From positions 62,001 through 126,000 of the forward strand of contig NMRA01000362.1 in assembly GCA_002633005.1 (NCBI GenBank): a stretch of DNA of 64,000 nt, given 5' to 3'. Source of the stretch: Phoronis australis (Eukaryota > Phoronida > Phoronidae). Below are positions 14,501-24,912 of the stretch, in pieces. The position numbers were made by a program, and so were the translations under genes. The notes beneath the pieces are model-generated. The model was not told where the DNA came from, searched no databases, and was given only the letters and a program-made list of their open reading frames with translations. Position 1 is the first letter of the stretch. Every line of letters begins with the position of its first letter.

Positions 14501-15075
14501 TTCAAAAACTAATCATGATCAGCATTTTGGGTGGAATTCAGAAAGGCTATGGGTTTATGTTCAAATTTAGTTTAACTTAACTTTTTTTAACAGCACACTC
14601 CAGGATCTTATTGGAGATAAGAGCAATTATCGAACAAAAGAGAGCTGGCCCTCCATCCATAAATGCCAGAATGGAGTTAATCAGTCGTGTAAGATATAGA
14701 CTACAGGGGTAAACTTCCCAACTTGTTGTTGGGCTATAGAAACGAACAAGTTGAGAGCGACGGGAAAACGCCGTAATGTTGGCGAGAACACTACTAACAA
14801 TAGTTCTTCGTTTACTTTTTGATTGTCTGTGCAGAAACAATATCAACGATCAATTAATTTCACTCTACTCCTTTACAGGTATCATTGAAGATGCTTTCTC
14901 CATGATTGAAAACACCTTCGTGTTCAATATTACGGGTCATCCTGTCCTAACAATAAATGCTGGCTTCACGGAGAAAGGGCTACCGGTAGGGGTCTCCATT
15001 GTTGGCAAACATTTTGACGAGACCACTGTTCTGAAAGCAGCAAAAGCCATTGAAAGCGTGGTAAAAAAGAATTGA
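5511..15075 (+). CDS. Amidase-signature hydrolase, 11 exons, 507 aa
   Basis: Exons are 5511-5616, 7296-7422, 8426-8598, 9283-9422, 10636-10836, 11104-11175, 11559-11727, 12220-12270, 12566-12696, 13719-13875 and 14879-15075. Every junction is GT-AG and all phases close, giving 507 residues and a TGA stop. The protein is predicted to hydrolyse a carboxamide to acid and ammonia with the Ser-cisSer-Lys triad: Lys100 in ALKDN, Ser175 in GGSSGG and Ser199 in DQGGSIR. The 75- and 24-residue spacings equal those of FAAH and bacterial amidases. The N-terminal helical segment, the NPLNAWY stretch, [14 protein letters not shown] and the C-terminal [20 protein letters not shown] blocks resemble actinobacterial enantioselective amidases more than FAAH. 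No signal peptide or membrane anchor is visible, so it is probably cytosolic. A non-coding 5' exon is possible, because an AG acceptor (5495-5496) lies just before the ATG. The natural substrate is unknown. Confidence 0.95.
8426..8598 (+). CDS. Amidase exon 3, catalytic lysine
   Basis: The exon covers residues 78-136 and carries the catalytic Lys100 in [12 protein letters not shown], followed by MEGS and the DATIV segment typical of amidase-signature enzymes. The acceptor is CCCCAG and the donor is GATGAAG|GTAAGT. The last 14 bases of the exon and its donor site recur 226 bp downstream inside the intron (see findings). Confidence 0.95.
8585..8980 (+). repeat. Tandem duplication including an exon end and splice donor
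   Basis: The 22-base exon-3/intron-3 junction starting at 8585 recurs at 8811. The following intron sequence (ACGGGCATCAAACTG, CTCAAAATGCG, CACGTTAT, TGTTTCAT) recurs as well. A third, degraded junction (GCTGCTGGATACTGAAGAC) lies near 8965. Copy 1 is 226 bp. Copy 2 is about 155 bp because it lacks a segment that copy 1 carries as an inverted repeat of its own right half (about 8620-8755). Confidence 0.85.
9283..9422 (+). CDS. Amidase exon 4, cis-serine motif
   Basis: The exon covers residues 136-182 and ends inside the amidase signature [10 protein letters not shown]. Ser175 is the cis-serine. The donor CTG|GTTAGT splits the signature in phase 0, so the motif is only complete across intron 4, whose acceptor is at 10635. 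Confidence 0.95.
10636..10836 (+). CDS. Amidase exon 5, nucleophile serine
   Basis: The exon covers residues 183-249 and contains DQGGSIRLP with nucleophile Ser199, then [10 protein letters not shown] and DHTGPM. These are conserved core segments of the family. It is in phase 0 at both ends. Confidence 0.95.
14140..14233 (+). repeat. Short tandem repeat followed by a palindrome
   Basis: Three copies of a GCGTCGAGTTTGGAAA-like unit of about 25 bp lie in amidase intron 10. They are followed by CAGACTGACCGTCAGTCTG, a near-perfect palindrome. Confidence 0.7.
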
Positions 15076-15649
15076 AAGTTTGAGGTTCCCACTAAACGGG
15101 TTTACTGTCTGAAATTGAACCGAAATGATAAGTGAGACTAGATACCATGAGTACCTTAAGTTAGAGAGTTCATGACACTTTGGCATATAGTATGGGTGAC
15201 CATTTGTGTGCAAAAAGCATCAAATTGTACATGTATATAAACCAAACCCAATGCCAATTGTACGACAATTCAATCCTATCTTGGATGTTCAATGCTATTA
15301 CAATCCACACTGGTCGATTCCATACCGTGAACTCAAAGCTGTTGTGTGTATTCTATCCTGTTTCGTGTATTCAATGCTGTTTAATCGGTTCTGTTTAGTC
15401 TATCCTGTGGTGTTGTGAATTCGACCCTGTTTCGTCGTTCTCAGTGACTGTCCTATTCTGTCGCACTTTATTAGACACTGGGATGACGTCATTTGCTGCG
15501 TTTGGCAACATGTTATGTAACAGTTACACACTACCAGAACATTTGTCGATTGCGACAATATATTTCCCTATTGACACCTCACCATTCGCATTTATTGTTA
15601 GATCTCTTAGGTTAGCGTTATTTGGTTCACATAGAAATCAACGACGTTA

Positions 15650-15655
15650 AATAAA
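15650..15655 (+). promoter_or_regulatory. Candidate polyadenylation signal of the amidase gene
   Basis: AATAAA lies 575 bp after the amidase stop. No coding signal was seen between the stop and this site. The pairing is inferred from position only. Confidence 0.3.
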
Positions 15656-16079
15656 TGCTGTGGGTTGACCAGGTTTTCGTTATGATTGCCAAATTTATTG
15701 TTTAGTCGTGTGACTCCAGGTTTCTAATGAATTTTCGTGTGGCCATTACCCAACTTTAAAACTACGAGAAAAACCGACAATCGCTTTAATGTTGAATTTA
15801 ACACTGAAAGAACGACTACATTTCCTAAATTGTCATTTTTTGTGTTTTATTGAGTTTCGTGTTGTAGGGTAAGGGAACAGGGTTGATTACGTGTATTTTG
15901 GCCTTACTATGAGAAAGTAAGACGCGAACATATTTTTTTCCATAAAGATTGTGTCGGCCACTTCAATTTCGTAGCAATGGTTTGCTCCAGCGGTGGTGCT
16001 TTTTTGCAGACTGTGGCGTCCTACGGTGGCAGCATAATAGCCAAATGATTAATGTTGTACTGCTAATAACATTAGGTAT

Positions 16080-16365
16080 ACTCATGAAAATATTCCAGCT
16101 CACGGATTCTGCTCACAGGTCTAGTTAAAGAAACCGTAAACCACGTTACACAGCTTATACGTAATCATTTCCACGACATGGCAACTACATGTACACACAT
16201 TAACAGAAAATGACTGTATTTTGATATCCCATAATAATAATTTTATGTTAAAGTGTGTAGTTGCCATGTCGTGGAAATGATTACGTGTAAGCTGTGCAGC
16301 GTGGTTTACGGTTTCTTTAACTAGACCTGTGAGCAGAATCCGTGAGCTGGAATATTTTCATGAGT
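16080..16365. mobile_element. Long hairpin (fold-back) element
   Basis: Arms 16080-16189 and 16257-16365 are reverse complements over about 109 bp with only about three mismatches, two of which are G-T wobble-type. They enclose a 67-bp AT-rich loop. The arms start ACTCATGAAAATATTCCAGC and end in its reverse complement. No coding potential was seen. No clear target-site duplication is visible. Confidence 0.9.
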
Positions 16366-16595
16366 CGTCATTCTGGGCATTCTCAGGTGGTGTGAAAATC
16401 TCCAATTAATCGTTGTTACTTTATTCGAATTATATGAATAAAATATATGCACTCTGATTCATGTCTATGTAATGAACGATGCCCCTCAGAACATTTCAGT
16501 AACTTTCACAATAGCTTTTCAGTTCAGTTAGAATGCCAAGCTTGCCATAGTATACCCATGTTCCTCTTTAATCTGCATGCGCACGCCCTGCCTTC

Positions 16596-16841
16596 AACAT
16601 GGGGAGGATCGAATTCCTACCGATGTGGACCTTTTACTACCAAAATAGTCGTTCGACTAAAAAAAGCAGTTCCACGATCGGGGCTGTACGTGCTGTGAAT
16701 TGCGCGTTTGCATCTTTTTGTGGACTTTTATCTCGTTTTCTTGGACTTTTTGTTTCTCTGTGGCAGACCTTTTTGCCCACTTCGCTTAATGGGGGGCTCG
16801 TTCGAGCCCCCACAGCCCCGCNCCTGGGTGCGCGCATGATC
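16596..16841. repeat. Dispersed repeat, copy 1
   Basis: This copy shares ordered blocks with 29371-29565: ATGGGGNGGATCGAATT-like start, GGACCTTTT, GCGTTTGCA, TGGACTTTT, TTTTTGTTTCTC, GCCCACTTCGCT and CCTGGGTGCGCGCATG. An ambiguous base sits at 16822. No protein is supported. Confidence 0.7.
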
Positions 16842-16996
16842 TGGCACGTTACATTTCAAACATTAGGCTGTATTTCTTTATCTATCCGTTTGCGCCGTGT
16901 CCCCCAAAGCCTTTACATCGGTCTTAACTTTTTTGCGGCAACAAACACATACATGTATAACCAGTCAGCAATGAAACACTGACTGAGTAAAAAGTT

Positions 16997-17556
16997 TTAT
17001 GCTGCAACCTCGTCTTCTTCCGGTACGTCCTCAACGCCGTTTTGTTGGATAGGACTGCTAGCAGCGGCTGGTGAGATCTCGACTGTGCGACGCCTCCACC
17101 CGCGATACTTTGAATAAAGCATCAGTGAGATGATTATAATTAAAATCAACGCAGCCAAACCTAAACAAGTGCCGATGGTTATTATCACAGGCCCACTTAA
17201 GAATTCGTCGTTAGTACCCATGAGTGTCTCGTTCCAGCCAGGCGTTGTGTTTGTTGGATTTGAATTTAAATCGCTGACGTTGAATAGGTTAAATGTTTTC
17301 TTTGTCGACGTTCCTTCCGTTGAGGAGCCAGCGACATCTGGCGATTGATAGGTAAGGGAATTTTCGCGAGTGGAATAATCCGATACCGTTGCGATTGGAC
17401 GATTACTTTCAGTCGTGGTGGCAACGGTGAAGGTACGAGAAGACAACGTGTCGTTTTTACTGTCCGTTAGCCTCGTGGAATTGTTGCTTTCGTTGGCTGC
17501 TCTCGTGGTGAAGTTATCCAACAAAGTGGTCAAACCTGGAACTGTTGGGGTGTTAT
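16997..17556 (-). CDS. Mucin-like gene exon 2: Ser/Thr-rich stalk, TM, tail
   Basis: This is an open 560-bp terminal exon from acceptor CTTCCAG to TAA. The transmembrane helix and the stop-transfer basic cluster are unambiguous in the translation. The exon stands as coding even if exon 1 is assigned wrongly. Confidence 0.85.
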
Positions 17557-20500
17557 CTGGAAGATAAAAGGACATATAATTAAATCACTGCTTAATGATA
17601 TTCTTGTATACACTCATCCATTTAGAACACAGGATCAATTCTCGCTGGTTCCCTGCGTGCCGCTAGGTGGCAGGCCAGCACGCAGGTATCATTTAATTTC
17701 CCTTGGGAAATTTTTTACACCGGCATTTCTGATGGTAGCAGGTCGAATTCTCAACAGATAGCGCTTTACGCAAACAAACTGGCATGGCTGATGGAAGAAG
17801 TGTAAATGGGGTATGTTGTACAGACAAATCGGTGCTTAAAATTCATGTGCAAGAAATGTGAATCCTAGAAAATTGTGGTTGTGTCTGTTCGGAGTGCATC
17901 TTTCTACTGTCACTGACTTTTGTTTAGTTGCTGTCCTGTATTCATACAGTATGAATAACAAACTAGTTAAATCGGCCAGATGTGTGTTTATTGTACATGC
18001 ATGTGCTTCAAGCACACGGCTATTAAACATTACTGCGGAAACGAAATAGCTGAAGCTACGCTTCTTGCATGACAAGGCTTAAAATCGTTCATAGTCCGCC
18101 ATTTTCCTACCTTGCTGTAAAGCAAACCTGTGACTGCCGAGGTTACATGAATCAGTGAAAGCTAGAGGATGAATTTCGCAAGCCGAAAGATATCACTAAG
18201 ACATAAACATTTCTTAACCGTCAGTCTTGTTTGTGCTTGCCTTATTTTATAATGATTTTTAAAAAATTTTGAAACACGGGCGGAGTTTCCGCGCAAAACT
18301 CTTTACGTATCGTGTATGGCGGCAGTTGAGTGAGTGAGTGAGTGAGTGAGTGAGCAGACATACTGCAGGGAGGTAGCTGCTCTTCCGGCACTACGGCGAC
18401 TAGTTTAGGTGGTGGTGGACCACCAAAAATGAATATTAAACTAAAAGTCACGTAAAAGTCAGTTAGGTTTTGAAATACTCGTGTTGAGTTTTTTATTCAA
18501 AAATGAATTTTGTTTCTCACGTTGGCACACTATGGTGTATACATGTAAGACTAAGCTTCACTTGTATGTGAAGGCGTCTATCACCATTCTTTGCATTTAA
18601 TTAAATTAGTTCAACTGAAAACATGCCAACGACTTCATTCACGAAGAGCTTCGGATCTAGGAGCAAGGGTCTTCTTCCGAAAGTTTGCTCAGCTTCACTG
18701 TAAGACGCACAAACTTGGTACGCAGTTATGCCTAGCGTATGGCCGAATTATTCAGGAGCATTGAACTTCGATCGCATGAACACAGTAATGTGTTCAATTG
18801 AGTTGAAGTTTTTGCGGCAAATGAAAAACGTACTCCCATGAACGGGTTTTGTGTTAAATGTTTTTTCTCGTGTAGTATTTCAGCGTTCGAGTTGATGTCA
18901 TTGAAACTGGCAATCTTTGTTCTCGTTCCGACTACTGATCACGTGGTTTTGCAGTTCACGAATCTTAGATTTCTATAGTCATCCTTTGCTAGTCTAATTC
19001 CATAACAACGGGCGGCGCACCATAGGGGACTGGGCTGGGGGCTATACCCTTCACTTATTTCAGTGCTACGCCGCTTTGAAAAAGAGCTGCGCACGCCACT
19101 GTACGTAAGCAAATACGAAAAATGGGACCACGTAGGCAGGTGCTGAAACAGGACTTTTTGTAATGAACACTTGCGATAATCGGACCGTGGAAATAGTGTC
19201 CATTTGTTGTTCAAGACATTCGTATTCAACAATTGAATCACGTAGACAGGGCCCAAGACCATTGTTTACAACTACACAAGCAGCTTGTAAGACCCTGGCC
19301 TGTGCCACGACTTAGTTTGAGACCTGTGCTCAGCTACTGAAAAAGAAAGAAAAAAAACAACGCCCACATCAGCCAATGTATAGTGTAGGCCTCTATTTAG
19401 ATAAGTTGCACCAAGGCAATGGTAAGCAAGGTTTGAAACGCCATTATTTGCCACGCGATAGGTAAAAACACAAATTCGTGTCATTTTTGCTGGTCTTCGG
19501 TGGATTTTCTTTTTTTGAAAAATAAGCAACTGCCGCATCACTGATTCGACTTTCAAAACAGACCAGTACCACCTCTGGTTTTACCTCGTATCAAGCGTAG
19601 CTCTGTGCGGGTATACATGTAAGTGTGCGTCACCAGTGTATGTGAAAAGTGTAGAGTGACATACCCATGGATGCATTTCAAGATGAGTGTGGGTATGGAT
19701 GGACCCAGATGAAATTCACTGTTTCTCCGCCACTACAAATTATTGAATCTAACGTGCCAATCAGCATGTTTAAAAATGGCACCTGAGTGTTATCATGGGC
19801 GGCGCAGCACTGAAATAAGTGAGGAGACTATAGCCGCCCCTCCCCAGTTCCCAGTGGCTTGCCGCCGATCAGGTTATCATGCTGCTGTTCTGCGCGTTAT
19901 GTTGATCTGCGCGTTTTAGGGATGACGTAAGCAAAATGACGTCATCTGCATATAGCGCAGATCAACAAAACGCGCAGCACACTGCAATAAGTCAATTAAT
20001 CAAAGGGATCTCATACTTTCTTCAGTTTGCCCAGAGCGTGTTTCATTAAAGGACTTAGTTTTTTGGGTCGTGAGTTTCAATCATACACGTGGCAACTTCT
20101 AACCACTTGCATCTGTTTACGACATTAAAAACGGATTTAAATGAACCTGATCATGTCCACGAAAACCCTCTGATGTTTTACAGTGAAGCATTGAGTCTTG
20201 GCTTAGTCAAGACTTTGTGCAAAATGGTCATGAATTAAGTTGTGACTAAATAGTGAGACAACCCCAGAAGTATAAATAGACTCCGATGTTAATTTTAAGA
20301 TTATGCGAGACAACCCCACAAATATAAACAGACTCCGAAGACAATTGCTAAGACTATGTAGGAACCTAAAATTTCCCAATTTGGCTGTTAACTTCGGAGC
20401 CTCTCGTATTCACGTGAAACTAACAGATAGTATACTTTATTCATTGTTCTCTTAAACACTGTTTGGAAAGCCTTCAAAATCACCCCTGCATGAAAGGTTT

Positions 20501-21441
20501 TCAAAAACAGGAATTTCACGATTTTCTGAAAAATAGAAATAAGTTGCATAAAACAAAAACGATAAATCAAACAAATCTTAGTGCGTTTTTTACAGATTTC
20601 ATCTTAAAGATTCGCATCAAATAGAATTAGGTCATACTATCGTTACGGTTGTTTTTCTGTAACTGCACCTTCACTTTTTGCTAAATGTTACTGAAAATGC
20701 TGGGTCACGTGACCCAGTTGATTGTGTGTTCAGAAAATGTACTGTTCAGAAAATATACACATTTGCTGAGGTAAAATCTATAGTTTGCTTGATACTCATT
20801 AAAAAATTGCCGATAAAGAACACACTACATAACCTTAAGTAAGGGTGCACCATGTTAGAAAGGTCATGATGGAATTATGACTAAATACTTGGACAAGCAC
20901 ACGATGTACATACTCTGCGGCGTGTTAACAAAAATGTTTGTGCTCTCAGTCTGCTGCCGTGGCTGATCGGCAATAAGCTCTACACTAGGCGTGGTGGTGA
21001 TATAATGATTGCAATAGGAGAAACGGAACTAATTAGGCTACCTAGCTAAGCGGTGTCAACGCCTGTTCAGTGCTTATTAACTTAATCGTTGGGTTAGTAT
21101 ATCAAACAAAAATAGAATATTTACATTTCTTAAATGAAATTCGCTCTAATACCTTACGCCATGTTCGCAGTCTGTACTGGGTTCCAAAAAATCAGTTGAG
21201 TCATGAATTTGCGTAACGGGTGCATGTCGTAGACCTATACGACTATCAGCAGCTAGTCAGGCTTCGTGGTAGTTAGCCACGGCCATTTTGACAAAACGGC
21301 AGCGTAAACAGAACGATTGTTTGAGTGAAAAACGGACATACCTGGCGACTGGGTGGAGGAACATAGAGTTGAAGAGACCCAGAGAATATGCAGAATGTAG
21401 GCGACGAGGACATCACGTTTCTTTTTAGGCCGGGCAGACAT
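16997..21441 (-). CDS. Mucin-like single-pass membrane protein, 2 exons, 219 aa
   Basis: Exon 1 is 21342-21441 and exon 2 is 16997-17556. The phase-1 junction closes (donor CCAG|GTATGT, acceptor CTTCCAG). Exon 1 has an ATG with A at -3, a basic start and a hydrophobic run ending near Cys27, which is a good signal peptide. Residues 34-157 are rich in Ser, Thr and Asn with about eight N-glycosylation sequons (NFT, NES, NST, NDT, NVS, NTT, NET) and no cysteine. A strong transmembrane helix (ITIGTCLGLAALILIIIISL) follows, then a basic stop-transfer stretch KYRGWRRR and an acidic end, DVPEEDEVAA. It resembles sialomucins in layout only. No family is recognised. Possible roles are glycocalyx, adhesion or protection. 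Linking the two exons is inference from phase and signal-peptide logic across a 3.8-kb intron. Confidence 0.72.
17640..17965 (+). repeat. Dispersed repeat, inverted copy of 58715-59030
   Basis: The reverse complement of this block matches 58715-59030 in order: CTGTATGAATACAG, GTCACTGACAGTAGAAAGATG-like, GGATTCACATTTC, AAATTTTAAGCACCGATTTGT-like, CAGTTTGTTTGCG, TTGAGAATTCGAC, TGATACCTGCGTGCTGGC and GGGAACCAG. It contains CCGCTAGGTGGCAG at 17660-17673, close to the vertebrate CTCF consensus. Confidence 0.75.
18326..18355 (+). repeat. (GAGT)n microsatellite
   Basis: About seven tandem GAGT units lie in the intron of the mucin-like gene. Confidence 0.95.
19005..19080 (-). repeat. GGGCGGCGCA repeat, copy A
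   Basis: This block of about 75 bp has GGGCGGCGCACCA and CAGTGC-type ends and a GGGGCTAT centre. It is inverted relative to copies at 19793-19871, 23123-23187 and 23192-23271. Confidence 0.7.
19793..19871 (+). repeat. GGGCGGCGCA repeat, copy B
   Basis: ATGGGCGGCGCAGCACTGAA, then AAGTGAGGAGACTATAGCC and a C-rich end with a GCCGCCGATC-type terminus. It is immediately followed by the hairpin at 19882-19982. Confidence 0.7.
19882..19982. repeat. Hairpin with a central CRE-type site
   Basis: The arms TGCTGTTCTGCGCGTT...GATCTGCGC and GCGCAGATC...CGCGCAGCACA pair with small gaps. The centre holds a second inverted pair, GATGACGT and ACGTCATC. TGACGTCA, the CREB/ATF palindrome, lies at 19937-19944 at the loop edge. 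Confidence 0.75.
20252..20355 (+). repeat. Two-copy direct repeat, about 52 bp
   Basis: GAGACAACCCCAGAAGTATA at 20252 recurs as GAGACAACCCCACAAATATA at 20305. Each is followed by AGACTCCGA and TAAGA-TATG. Confidence 0.8.
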
Positions 21442-23122
21442 CTTGGTGCAGTCTCGAACATTTTCCTCAGCAATCGAAAGTTCCGGACAACGGGTAAGAA
21501 GCTTGGCACCGAGTTCACCAAAGTAACACGAAGTATCAATGTACAATTTTTTAACCCGTCTATTCGCCAAATCCTTAACTATTTATCTATAACAGAATCG
21601 TTTTCATGATATTGGAAATCATTTTGATGTTGTTCGGGCAGTCGACCATTGTTTGAGCACCCCTCGCTTATAAATGGCATCTCCTACAAGAATCTGTTGG
21701 TGGTGTTTCGTTGAAGGCGAGTGTTATTTCGATAACCTATGTCGCCTCGGTAACAGAAAAACAAACAGAGATCAAATGTCGTCCACGGTGTGTTGTCTAT
21801 CTGGCGCAACTCTGAACGGTGCCATCTGCAAGAGGCGTCAAATGTTGTCCATACTACGCGAATAAATGAACTTCGTACCCGGGAATGTAAATCCACTCTC
21901 AGCTATCTGAGATCCACTGCAGCACTGTTTCGTGTATAACGTTTACATTTTCAATCTTAAACCGGCTTCATCGCGTTCTCAACCTTTGTTTGAATTGAAA
22001 TTAATTACGATGAATTGCCCGAAATACTCCTGATGGACCTGCATAAAAGTAACCCGCTGTCAGGAGTAACGCATTGGCTACTGCGTGAAACAATACTGCA
22101 TGGTCATTTCTTCTGTTGCCGGGTTGTTTTAAACAGTTCCAAATAGGAAATGAACTAAGTTTTTTAGATCTGCTGTGCGCCAAGGATTTGTGAAAACCCC
22201 TATTGTGTCCATAATGTTTTGATTTCATTACTTGGAATGTATTTTTACTTTATGTATGTCAATGTTTGACTTTGAATTCTCAATATCAGCATCGAAAATG
22301 AGCATCTTTTTTGCAACGCCCCCGAAACGCTGAGTCCCAATATATGTTCATTGAACGCCGGCGCCCAGTTTTTAGTTGTATCATTACAAAATGTCATTTG
22401 TCAAAGAGGAGCTCATAACAAAGATAAAATGCCGGACAGAGAAAGGTTTCATCTGTGAGAAAAGAACTACACAATTATGCAAAATGTTTACGAAATTTAG
22501 TTGAGTCCATCTAATATAATCCAAAGGAACAAGAGACGATAGCGGTGCTGTCCCAAATTACTAAAATTCAGTTGTTTTTACAGTAGAACTCGCCAAACTA
22601 AAGCTATCCATGTTACTTAAATTGTCGGGTTATATATAACAAACTTGCATGTGCACAGTTGAATATGAAAAATCAGGGCCCCTGCATTGAAAAAGGAGAG
22701 ATCCGGTTATAAAGCAGGACTTGTAGTTCTATATACATGTATACCAAAATGCACGAATGTCCGCCTTTAAACATGAAAACGCCACGACCTAGTTTTTTTT
22801 CTTGACGAGAAAGTAGGGCCATGTCGCGTGGAAATCGCAAAGATATATGAAAATAAGTCAATTTTGCCGTGTGTCCAAATGCAGGACATAATCCTGTGCT
22901 GGGTCGGGAAAATCTTCCCAATGCGTGGCGGTCCGCATACCCTGAGTAGCCAGAAGGGTACAGATATGTGTTTATGTAAGTGCCCGGCCTGCCGCCTATT
23001 GATTTGGCCGTGAGTTAAATCCACGAACCGGCTTCAGAATGGACCGTATCATTGAATGAAGCGATGCCAGCTCCTTAACAAAGGCCGGTGTATCCCACCT
23101 ACGTTCGCAAAATTACCTTATT

Positions 23123-23271
23123 CATGGGCGGCGCAGCACTGAAAAAAGTGGGGGCATAGCCCCCAGCACCCTGTGGTGCACCGCCGATAGACCATGGGCG
23201 CCGGAGCAACTGAGTGGGGACTATAGCCCAAATCGCCCTTCCCCAGCCCCCTATGGTGCGCCGCCCATGTC
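23123..23271 (+). repeat. GGGCGGCGCA repeat, two adjacent copies
   Basis: Two head-to-tail units (23123-23187 and 23192-23271) each run from an ATGGGCG start through a CTATAGCC/CATAGCC centre to a GGTGCNCCGCC end. The terminal 12-14 bases are inverted repeats. Confidence 0.75.
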
Positions 23272-24130
23272 ATTGTGTAAAATTCTTGGTGCGACATGGT
23301 GTTACTAAATTAAAACTTTCACATTTGGATTCTAACGTTTTTATGTTTCAGGAATTAATCTTTAACTTCTCATTGGGGAACCATCAAAACCGTCTCTTTC
23401 TGGGATTAGGATTTACAGTACTTCGCTAAAAGTTAATTTACGTCGTCAATGTTAATTAATTTATGTGTTTTAATTTACTTGCGTAACGTTCAGCTTGGCC
23501 GACGGTATGGGGTGAAGTAAAATTTCATTTTTGCAGGCTCCACAAGTTTTTCGCCACGATGCTTCTGGCATTTTGTTCACAACTCTAGCAGTGGCCTCGA
23601 GCTCTGCTAGATCAAAATCAATTCATTCAGAAAAAATGAGACCAAATTCATAGAGGTTGATGTTCTGAACAAAGCTAGTTTTGTTGACGGAATGTGAATT
23701 TATAACTGATTTAGTTGCCGTTAGATGGCATGATTTTCCCTCGTGCGTAGCATATAATTTGATTATTTCGTTCAGTTAAGTGTGGTCTTTCGATGATTCA
23801 GTGTTTTATTTTACACAATGACTTATTTCGTGGAAGGGTTGCACCTTACACCTTTCTTCTCAGGCGAATTTTGACACTCTAGCGCCGATGGCAGTAAGCA
23901 CTTCCTCAAAGTAAACTGTACTGTATATGAGAGGGCGGCGATTTCCGAGAACACTAATTTATTTTGCATCAAAAGTCACTATCAGCAACTCGCAAACGAT
24001 AATATCAGTTGATGCGTTCCATACAGCTGTTCTACTTAAAGTGATTTTCATGTACAATCCCCGTGGAGGGCTGGGTGTTCGTTTTTTAAATTCATTTGAA
24101 CACATGTCACCATATTAATAACACATGAAA

Positions 24131-24178
24131 AATTTACTTACTTACTGACTTACTTAATTACTTACTTACTTACTTACG
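24131..24178 (+). repeat. (TTAC)n microsatellite
   Basis: About eleven TTAC units with two interruptions. Confidence 0.95.
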
Positions 24179-24570
24179 GTGTCGCAACTATCATAAGGAT
24201 AGCCACGGTCGCAAAACTCAATGATGAAAAGAAAAGGCACTCTCAGGCTTGGCAGCCTGCGGGTTGACAGTGTTCATGTATACATGTATACGCGGACTTA
24301 AGGGAAGATTCGGCACCAATCTCCCCCGCTCCCCCTACCGTCGCAACCACTGAAAAGAAAAGGAACGCTGCTAACATGCCGTTTTCAAGGTCCAATATGG
24401 TACTAAGAGACCTACATGTACTTGTTTATGGTGCACAGCGTTTGCGCGCGAAACCTCCTTCTTTTTGTAATGCTTATTACACGTTTTATATTTTGTGCCA
24501 TCGATTCTTAACAAATTTGTCGTATTTAAAATAGTCTTCAAATGCCAAAAAGACCAAATCCGTTTTTCGT

Positions 24571-24912
24571 AATGGCGGGATTGCTTTGGAAATCGTCTTA
24601 AGATAAGGTTTGGCAAAGAGAGTATTGCGAGTTTCTGAGTGATTCACTAAGGCTTCTATTAAAATTCACATCTTACCAGCAGCTTCTGTTTTTTCATCGT
24701 CACTCACGTTCCATTTTCTTTAAAAGATGAAGTAAATTTTCTTCATTGCACAGTGGAGCAGACGACGGAAACAGAGTCGTAGTGCGCAGCGCCACTGCTG
24801 GTCGCCTGGGATATCGCGGGAGAGACTATACTTAGCCATACTTCCGTTACGAATGCGCCGTATTCCGAATTTGACACTTGAAATTGGATTTGAGCCCCCC
24901 CCCCANAATCCG
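24571..24912 (-). repeat. GGCGGATT-ended element, second copy
   Basis: On the minus strand it shares with 38236-38672 the GCATAGGCGGATT end, the segment CTCCCGCGATATCCCAGGCG, CGACTCTGTTTCCGTCGTCT, GCAATGAAGAAAATTAC-like and CAAAGCAATCCCG. An unresolved base at 24906 sits in a C-run. The shared AAGAAAATNAC...TTTTTTAAAGAAAATGG stretch faintly recalls the start of hAT-type transposase genes but is not open. Confidence 0.75.
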
